Of a DNA stretch of 64,000 nucleotides, positions 13,209 through 24,300 are shown piece by piece. Within the stretch, counting starts at the first letter, position 1, and each line of letters opens with the position of its first letter. The DNA lies in assembly GCF_020080835.1 (NCBI RefSeq), contig NC_058158.1, forward strand, positions 8,060,001-8,124,000, read 5' to 3'. Below the pieces are notes generated by a model. It did not search any database, was not told the DNA's origin, and saw nothing but the letters and a program-made list of their open reading frames with translations. The translations under genes and the position numbers were made by a program. Source of the DNA: Cotesia glomerata (Eukaryota > Arthropoda > Insecta > Hymenoptera > Braconidae).

Positions 13209-15185
13209 TTGAGGAGGAAGCTGAAAAACGGAACGAAGATATCGAGAGTTTTCTGAACAATGAGGGTGGTTAGTTTGTTTGCGATGTTGTTTACAAAAGT
13301 AGACATTGCTTGGATGCATTATTTTGCTAAGAAGATAGTATTGGTAATATTAGATGAGTAAATTGATGGTTTAATGTTACAGGAGAAATTGAAGATGAGG
13401 ATGACGAAGAGAATGAAGAAGAAGACAATGTTGTCGAGTGGGAGGAAACTAACTTTGATTTCAAAGAATTCATTTACAGGTAATTATCTTGTTTTCTTAA
13501 TTAACATTTTTATTACAGAGTTATAAATATTTTATAAATAACAATCATATAATTAAATTTGTAGTTTTTGTTTATTTAATTTAAGTCGATAGTCCTCAAA
13601 TATTTCAACAATTTCCCAATATTTCCTGGCAAACTTTTCAAACTGTCGAGATAACTTTAAATTGAATTAATCTTGTAAATTATTCAAAATATTGATTTAT
13701 CGAATTTATGTGGTTGTTAAATATAAATAAACTATATATTATTTATGATTATAGATTTGCAAATGTAAAAGTTGTCAAAGCACTGACAGAACTACTGAAA
13801 ACTTTTGAAAAAAATACCATTGAAGTAAATCATTACATTCTCAAAATGTTTCATCGAATTTCATGGGACTGTAAAATGCCGGCGATGTTATTCCAAGCCT
13901 CAATATTTCGTGTGTTTCAACGTGTCCTGGAGTCGAAACGCCGTGAGCACAAGGTCAGACATATTTTTAAAAAACTAGAATTTACTTTTTTTGGAAAATT
14001 TGTTTATTTTTTCGAACATGAAAAAGTTTTAAATCCGAATGAGTACAAATATCTACAACTCGCCGCAAATACTTGTCGTTTTACTCATGAAATGTTACAG
14101 GAGTTGCAAAAGTTTGCCAGTTTCATAATTTGTCAGTTCGCGGAAGTGGCTCAAAAAAACCCGAAAGCGTACATGGAGCTTCTTTTCTGGAAGAATACTC
14201 GCGAGGCTACGGAGATAGTTGAAGGATACGATGTACAGCATGAAAATAAAAAGACAGGACGTGGCGTGTGGAGCGAAGCTGAAGAGGATGAACTGCGTAC
14301 TTTATTTATGGAGCATCAAACTAAGAAGTATCCTCAAGGTAACAGATTAATTCATTCACTTTTTTTCACTCTTCAACTTTCGTATAATTAGACGGAGGAA
14401 AGAGATTAGATTAGCCGCCTCACTTTTTTAGATACAAAAAATTTCCAAGCATAAATAAGCTTGCTCTAACGTTGTAGTGAATAATTTGAGATCAGTTTTC
14501 ATAAAATTTAATAAATAATTCAGTTAAATTTTTATTTTATTATTGGATAAGAGTTTTGAATAAATTTTAAATCTTCTGATTATCGTCTAATAACTTAATT
14601 AATGTTAAACTAGCGACCTTGCAGTCACTATGTGACTGCCATGACTTATGAACTATAAATAAATAAAATTTTGCTTTATTAAATAATAACTTTTGTTAAA
14701 TTACACTGTACTTTCTTAAATATTGACGTTTTTAAAGATATAAATTCATCCCGATGTTACACTCATCAAGAGCTTTCATTTGAGTACCCGCATGCATTTT
14801 TGATATATTTTTTAAATATATAAGCTCATCCCGATGTTACACTCATCAAGAGCTTTCATTTGAGTACCCGAATGCATTTTTATTATATTTTTCATATATA
14901 AATATATATAATATATATAAATGTATAAAATATATGAAAAATTGATGTGGGTACTCAAATTAAAGGTCTTGATGAGTGTAATGTCCGAATGAGCTTATAT
15001 CTTTAAAAATATCAATAGTTCACAAGATATCTGTTGAATTGCGCTGTACTTTCTTTACTATTGACGTTTTTAAAGATATAAGCTCATCCCGATGTTACAC
15101 TCATCAAGAGCTTTCATTTGAGTACCCACATGCATTTTGATATATTTTTCATATATACATGCATATAATATATATATATATAGCA

Positions 15186-15242
<57 letters not shown>

Positions 15243-17936
15243 TATAAAATATATGAAAAAATGACGTGGGTACTCAAATGAAAGGCCTCGATAAAAGTAA
15301 CATCGGAATGAGCTTATATCTTTAAAAATGTCAACAATTCACAAGATATCTGTTAAATTGCACTTTACTTTCTTAAATATTGACGTTTTTAAAGATATAA
15401 GCTTATCCCAGTGTTACACTCTTCAAGAGGTTTCATTTTAGTACCCACGTGCATTTTGATATATTTTTCATATATTCATATACATATATATAATATATAT
15501 AAATATATGACAAATTGATGTGGGTACTCAAATGAAAGGTCTTGATGAGTGTAATATCGGGATGAGCTTATATATTTAAAAATGTCAATAGTTCACGAGA
15601 TACAAGGTCATTTCTTAATTATGTATTTAGAGAGAGAATTTTCGAATGCAGCCTATTTATCATCATAAATTGACCACCGGTGAGAATGATATGAAACCTT
15701 GAAAAGGCACAAATCAAGGTCGAGACCTTTCTAATGATATCAAATTTAACTATAAAAACCCATTTTATCATATAAATACCCTGACCACAAAATTATTCTT
15801 ATTCTCTTAATAATATAGATAATTAAATTTGTACAGATATCATCGATTGGATCTTGGAAAATATTATCAGCGACGATCGAACGCGCCGCGGTGTAATTAA
15901 AAAACTCAAGGAGATGCATTTGATTGTAAACTCTAAGGTAATTTTAATAAGAATTATCCATTTGTCAATTAAAGAGTTGAGACTAATTAGTTCATACAGT
16001 TGTTTGAAGTAATTAGAACTTTTTTTCCCGCAAGCAAGAGCGAGAAGCTAAAAAAATAAAGCAAAAAGTAACGTTCCCTTGGGAAAGCAATTTGAACTTA
16101 TTCTTCTCTACAGTGCTAGTACGGACGAAAAAAAATTAAAAAGCGCGCTTTGTTTTAATCTTTCAGCAAACAACTATGAATTATCATTCTCTGTGGACAA
16201 TAACGAGTACTATCAACGCGGAATACGGAAAAACATTTTGCGTTTTTTATCCTAGAGTTTAAAACGTGTCCTCGTATACAGTCCATCGGTAGACTATTTT
16301 TTCCAACCCTTACACTCTATCGTTTTATATATTTATTTTTTATCTTTTGTTTGCTTTCTCGCGCCCCTTTACTATTCATTTGTGTACTTTTTTTTAAGCA
16401 GTGATCGAGTATACGCGTAACCACTGTACGTACTTGTGGTAAACGCCCTCTTTAATTCTCTTCTGTACTATCTTGTGTACAGCAGCCATTTCTCGATGAG
16501 AAACAAGATCAATGATTTATGGCACCAGAGTTGAGAGTGAGAAGCAAGCTTCTGGTACTTACGCTGAAACATACGCAAACGTCAAGCGCTAAAATATATT
16601 TTTCACCTAAAATAAAATGAAAAAATAATAAATAAATAAGTTTTAAAAAATAAAAATAAAAATATTTAGACTGACTTAAGGAAATTGAAAATTCCGTAGA
16701 AGACAATTCCACGTGGAATTTCCTTCTTCTTCTTCCAAATTACTTTTTATTTCTATGTATAGAGTCATGTTGTACATTTTATTTTTATTATTATTATTAT
16801 TATTATTATTAAAGAGCATTTTTTATTGTAAGCCAACTTTCCCGATCCAAATGATGGTAGACTTAATTCAATTTTCATTTAATAACTATTTTCACCACAC
16901 TATTGGCAGTATGAGCACTCATACCATCTTCGGGTGAATATATATAATAATTAAAAATTTTCAACGACAATTTTCATATATAAGGTAAAAGCCCCAATAT
17001 ATGATTATGTACCAGTATATGATCATCTATTGGGGCTTTTACCTTAATGATGTTATTTTTTTTTTTTTTTTGGATCGGCAAAGTTGGCTTATTACAATAA
17101 AAAATGCTCTTTAATAAGTAAAATCACCGATCTCCGGAATATTGTTGAATTAATAATAATAAAAATCTGGAAAACGGTTGACCCTAAAGGCCATCCCTGC
17201 AACTTCTCGCTAATTCCATATCTAAGCGCTTAAAATTGCACTTATGACGTTTTTGAGCTCTTCGAGCTCAAAAATATAATTTGTATGTTATTTCGAGCTC
17301 AAAAGTCTGATAGAAGTTTAATAAAACAGTATTTTTTGAATTTTCAAACTGCAATAATTTCTAAATGAACTGATTTTCACGCGGTTGGCAGTATTCCACA
17401 CAGTTTTTTCAATTCTATAATATACTTTTAAACACAAACTGATCGTACCCAAAATCTTAGAGAAATTTGAAAAATTCACTTTTTCCGAATTTTTTCAACA
17501 ACGATAACTCACGAATCAATCAAGCGATTTTCACGTTCTTGGTGGCGATCGACGTGGTTTTTTGGGCTCTAATAATTATTCCATTTCATCATAAACGATT
17601 CAAAGATAAATGTCGAAGTTATGTGAAAAAAACACTTTTTTCAAAATTTTTCGTTTTCGATAACTCTTGAACGAATCAACCGATTTTAACGGGACTGGTG
17701 GCAATCGACATGGTTTTTCAAACTTAAGAGCGGATTAGTTTTTAGAGTTGATCGATAAAGCCGTTTAAAAGTTATTCCAAAAAAACGATTTTTTGAAAAT
17801 TTTATTTTTGAGATTTCTCAAAATCTAGCGAACCGAATCAATTCAAATTTTTACGAAATTGAATGGCAATGATAGTCTTTGGATCGCCACCTATTTCGAT
17901 CCGATCGGCCGAGCCGTTCAAAAGTTATATGAAGTT

Positions 17937-18030
<94 letters not shown>

Positions 18031-18212
18031 TACATACATACATACATACATACATACATACATACAGCCGCACGGACACCATCGCGGGAAGAGGCAGGGA
18101 AGCTTCCTGTGACCTTAAAAACGTCGAGATCTGATGAAAACCCGATTTGGGCAAAACGGGGTAAAATCAATCACTTCCCGATTTTTGAAAATTGTCAATT
18201 TTCTTAGCGGGA

Positions 18213-18264
<52 letters not shown>

Positions 18265-20997
18265 TATTATTATTATTATTATCATTATTATTATTTTTTT
18301 TTTTTTTTTTTTTACCAAGTAATAATATGCATACTCTTTATACGACTATTGAAATGCACTCCGGTTAGAAGAAAATAATTCATCTCTACTTTAACACTTG
18401 ATAATTTTTTTTTCATCAAACTTTAGTGTCCTACTTTTAAATTCGTAGCTACAGCTCAAAATAATACCGAGTAAAAATAAGATTGTTTGAATAATAACAA
18501 AAAAAAAAAAAATTAAAATTAAAAAGTTTATGAAATACTAGCAGGAACTGGGCCGAATTTTAATGCTACTTACAGTTTATGACTTTCTATAAGTTTTAAT
18601 ACTATTATTATCATTATTAAAGCAATCTAAAAAAAGAATTATTTGATTTTTTTTTCAACAGCAAGTCAGAAATGAAGTACAAAAACGGTTACCAAAAGAA
18701 TGGGGCGAAGAAGAAGTAGCACAATTAACAGAAATGTGGGAGAATGTTAAAAATGATGACGGTAAAAAAGTTTTATTTTATTTTCTGTTTAATTGTTATC
18801 AGTAGAATATTTTACAACAATGAATTTATCTTTACTGAGCGTTAAAATTAGTTTGAGAAATTTAATTAACGGCACTTACAACGACACTCCTGATTCCAAA
18901 ATAAAAAATAACTTACAACAATATTTAATTAAACAGATCCAGTTGATCTTATTTATGCTGGATTGAGGATAAAACGCCCGAAGCCGAAAATAAAGGAAAA
19001 GCTGCTGGAATTAGGGCTGGCGAAGGATCCTAAAGAATTACGGAAAAAACGTACCAAGAAGAGTAAGAGTAAGAGCGACGGCTGTAAGTACTTATTGTTT
19101 TATTTTATTTTATTTTCTCTCCGCCACTTTCTCTTTTCTATCCGAATACTTAGCTCGAAAACTAATTAAACAAATACTGAGATCAATTCAATCACTGCAC
19201 TGAAAAAAAAGTATTTTGCTATTAAGAATATTTTTATTGATAATCAAAAAATTTGGTATTGTGTTACTAAGAAAACGTGATATTTTGATAATCACAATAA
19301 ATTTACTGATTATCACAAAACCTATTATCAGTATATCAGTATAACAGACTATTAGATGTTTATAACCTCATTTTACTGGCACAAATCAATTTATTTATAA
19401 AACTAACAAAACAAATAATAAAAATAAAAATTGAAAGTGTAACAATAAATTTTTTTCAAGCTAACATCATGAATATTAGTTGAATTCTATTTTCACCAAG
19501 GCGTAAATCAAATGAACTGACTAACATTGTTAAGGAGGTACTACGGCAAATAAAAACACCAATAGGTTATGGCTATTGGTTTCTTTCTCACGCACTAGTC
19601 CTGCCTATATTTACAGACTATCGCTCACTTACTTTCACTCATGTAAAATATCGAAAGTCGCTAACTTCAAACATTTTTTTATAAAAAAATGAATATCTGT
19701 GCATTAGTCTCGCTGAAACTCAAAAACGACTGGACCAATTTCAACAATTTTCTTTTTGTTTTGTTCGCTATAGTTCAGGGATGGTTTCGAAAGTATAAAA
19801 TTTTTGGAAAACCCGAAAGTTCAACTAAGGAAATCCACAGATTTAAAATTGATAATCGTCTATCTTCTGTATATATGGACAAAAAAAAAGTTCATAAATT
19901 CAGTGTTCATTTTTTGGGATCTTGATTTTCAGGCGATAATGATAAGCGAGTTTCATTTAATAACATGACAAAATTCTAACCGCACTTTATACAGCCAGTA
20001 TTTATTCTTTATCAAAGTAGATTAGAGTTTAAGGATTGTTAATCGCTGATCGAAAGGTGTAATGAAATATATTGTAGGTGATACGAAGTTCACCGGGTCA
20101 GTTAGTTTTTGATAAAAAATACTTGTTATAACTTTAATTAAATATTCTCAGTTTTTCAAAAAAATTCTAAGAAAAGTATGGTTGTTATTTAATAAAATAA
20201 TCACTCTAACTACGGTCAGGATAGGGAATCCTGCTAAATGTACTATTTGTTACCAAATACATGTTAGTATCGAATACATGTTAGATGTACGATTTTTAAT
20301 TGCTAATATTTTGAAAATTAAGGACTATTAAAAAAAAATTAGGAAAACTGTTGACCCTAAAGGACATCCCTGCAACTTCCCGCTAATTCCGTTAATACCT
20401 GGGCGCTTAAAATTGCACCTACGAAGTTTTTGAGCTCTTCGAGCTCAAAAATACAATCTGATTGTTGTTTTGAGCTCTCCAAGCTCAAAAAGATACTTCT
20501 TCTATGTTTTTGAGCTCTTTAAGCTCAAAAGTCTGATAAAAGTTTCATAGAACACTATTTTTTGAATTTTCAAACCACAATAACTTTCGAATGTTAACTT
20601 ACGCAGTTTTTTGAGCTTCATAAAGAATTCCTAAGTTTCAATTGGTCAAACCAGGAATTTTGGAGTAATTCCGAAAAAACACTTTTTTGCGTTTTCTTTC
20701 CTGCAGAATATCTCTCGAATAAATCAACCGATTTTGACCGGATTAGCGGCGATCGACGTGGTTTTTCAAGGTTAAGAGCTGATTAGTTTTTGGAGTTGAT
20801 CTATAAAGCCGTTCGAAAGTTATTCCAAAAAAACCACTTTTGAAAAAAATTTTTTTTACAGTTTTTTTTAGATTTCTCGAAATCTATCGGTCCAAATTAT
20901 ATCCAAAATCTAAGTTCAGACAAGCCCTTTCGAATGGCGCCAACCGCGATCGAATCGGTCAAGCCATTCAAAAATTATGAGAGGTTTACATACTTAC

Positions 20998-21063
<66 letters not shown>

Positions 21064-21320
21064 GCGCGCGTACAGACATAGTGACACCCTCGCGGGGATA
21101 GTCAGGGAAGCTTCCTGTGACCTTCAAACGGGGATATCTGATGAAAACTCAATTTTTGTAAAACGGGGTAAAACCAATAACTTCCCGATTTTTGAAAATC
21201 TGAGATTTTCTTATCTCATGGCTATTTATTCGTATAGGGAATCCCGGAAAAAATAGACCTGGAAAAAATTTTTAAGTTATGAAAAATTCATATTATTTTA
21301 CATTTGTTCAGATTTATTAA

Positions 21321-21377
<57 letters not shown>

Positions 21378-24300
21378 TTATTATTACTTATTTTATTATT
21401 ATTATTATTATAATTTTTATTTTATAATAATTTTAATGAAATAATTTGAATTTTTTATAATTTTAAGATGAAATAATTAGTATAATAATTTTAAGATGAA
21501 ATAATTAGTATAATAATTTTAATGAAATAATATGAATTTTTCATAATTTTAAGATTTTTTTCGGGTTTATTTTTTCCGATTACCAGAGGAGACTTAGAAG
21601 TACGCATATTCAAAAATTGAAGAATATTGTACGAAAAGTAATTTTGCACAGTACCTCCTTAAAACGTCGATGACAGTCTCAACGCATATATTATAGTATT
21701 ACTGCGCAGAGTATAGGTCTTGAACTGACTTATATTTTGATAATCACAATACGTGGTATTTTTATAATCAGAATACCTGATATTCTGATTACTAAAATAC
21801 TATTTTTTCAGTGTGCAATAAAATAGATGAAATAATTCCTCATTAAAATTTGCCAACCACCTTGCATCACTCGGACACTTAACAATAAAATGATAGCGAA
21901 CTCCTCGAAAGCTCACGGTCTTGTCAAGTGTCTAAACACTCGTGCTTAGACCGTACCGCGCGACAGTTAACAGCAACACCTACCACTACACCTACTCTTC
22001 ATACTTAAAGTTTCGTGTCACGCGGTGACATATTATAAATTATCTCCGGTATCTTTACCAGCGAACTTAACTATTAGACTGTATTAGCATCACATAGGAA
22101 TTTTATCTGAACAATTTAATGTATTCCAACGGTTCAAAACACCAGATAATTATCATTATCACAAACAACCTCCACAGTAATTGGTTAATTTACGTCAGCC
22201 GGCATTCTGTCAGCGGATTAATGCTAAGTATATAGTAGCACAGAAGAGAAGAGTATAGTAGAATTAATGCATGCAATGAATGGCGCACAGCACAGTAGAA
22301 TCAAATCGATAGATTATGAAGAGAATTCCTGGTGTATCAGCAATATCAGGATATCTATATGAGAACCTTGAATGCTTCAATATAAAGAACCATTCGAGCA
22401 TATTTTTGCATCAACTATTCTACTCAATTCGACTCGGATGCTATTCCGTCGGATCGTTTTAAACTTTGTCAGTTTGTCGGATTTAATAAGACTTCCAAAC
22501 TCAATTCACATTTATTCAACTGATATTTATTTTACCTTCACTTTGATAAAATCACCTTATTAACTACTACCGCGTTGTTCGCTAAATTCTCATTTATTAT
22601 ATCTTCCTTATCTACTTTTAACTTTTTTTTGTTAAAACTCTGACTTCAATTTTTTTATTTGTTCTCTATAAAGTTTTGCTTTTATTTTTATTTAGATTTT
22701 TTCCCCTCAACTTTCTTGTGTTGGTTCAAGCTACGAGAAATTTAAGATTCATGAAAAATATTGTTTTACTTGGAAAATCTTATTCGTATTCGATGCATTT
22801 CAATAGATTGACTTAACGAAGTTTTAAAGAAAGAACCGAAACAAAATAGTTTTACGGAATTTTAATTCTTCACTAGAATTATTGACTAAAGTTTACTTAT
22901 TTACTCGTAAATATACTTCTACTTCGAGAAGAATTTTAATTTAATACTAATTTTAAATTACAAAATCATAACTTGTAGGTATTTATTTAACAAAGTTTTA
23001 CTTTTATGAGTTAGAGTATTTTTTAACTTAAGCTGAAGCTTTAGGGGCGCGCGAGTCGCAAGTACCTAATACCTTACTTTAAATTTTCTTTGTTATGATC
23101 GGTCCGCTGGTTCTTGGTGGTTTTACATGAACCAATTAAGATTTAACAGGCAGGCTTAATGGAATGGTCCCATAAAAAAGGATCTCAATTTGAGAGGGAG
23201 CTTTATAGAATGGTTAATGATAAAAAAAATTTCTTACAATAATTTTTTAAAAATTATTTTCTAAAAAACTGAAATCGCAGTAAAGTATAAAGTAAAAAAT
23301 TTTCTGTCATTGCGTCAAAAAACAGTGTTAAAAATTATCGTGTTAAATATTTAACACTTTTATGTGTAAATTTAATATTTATTCTGTTAAATTAACACAA
23401 AAAATTGTTAAATATTTAACATAAAAATTTTTAACACAAAATTTTGGGTTATTGCGTCAAAAAACTATGTAAAAAATTTTTGTGTTAAATATTAACATTT
23501 TTATGTGTAAATTTAATGTTTATTATGTTAAATTAACACATAAAAGTGTTAAATATTTACTTGAAAATTTTTAACACAAAATTTTGCGTCATTGCGTCAA
23601 AAAAATGTGTTATAAATTTTTGTGTTAAATATTTAATACTTTTATGTGTAAATTTAATATTTATTTTGTTAAATTAACACAAAAAATTGTTAAATATTTA
23701 ACATAAAAATTTTTAACACAAAATTTTGGGTTATTGCGTCAAAAAACAATGTAAAAAATTGTTGTGTTGAATATTTAACACTTTTATGTGTAAATTTAAT
23801 ATTTATTCTGTTAAATTAACACAAAAAAGTGTTAAATATTTAACATAAAAATTTTAAACACAAAATTTTTTACTCTATAGATAAATTTTGTTTTTTTCTA
23901 TTTAATATTGAAGTATAAAAATAAAAGTTCTTGAAAAAAATACAACTACAATATAAGTAATTTCAATAAAATAAATTTTATCGAGCATTAAATATTCAAA
24001 AGAAAGTTTCTGAATTTCCGATAACTCTTAAAATAAAGCTAATTAAAATGTTGAATTTAATTTAAAATTTATCGGTTCTTCACAACCGAATAACTTGCAT
24101 TCATTAAATTATTCCCCTAAAAAAAAATAATAAATAAATAAATTATTAAATGTTTAGTATCGCTCGTAATTTCCGACCTAATAATTTAGCGACAAAACGA
24201 AACAAAACGTTTAATATATAATATAATACAATATCTGATCAATATATTGGTTTTATGATAGTACCTAAAGCCTCGTGGGAAACGCGGTCAGAGAGCGAAC

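Noticed and set aside
13708..13754. Open frame extending upstream of timeout exon 3
   Set aside because: AT-rich intronic extension; the AG at 13,753-13,754 and the phase from exon 2 define the exon start.
17851..18322. Open frames of repeated His-Thr, Cys-Val, Tyr-Met-Cys or Ile
   Set aside because: Translations of (AC)n, (CATA)n and (AAT)n microsatellites in several frames and both strands.
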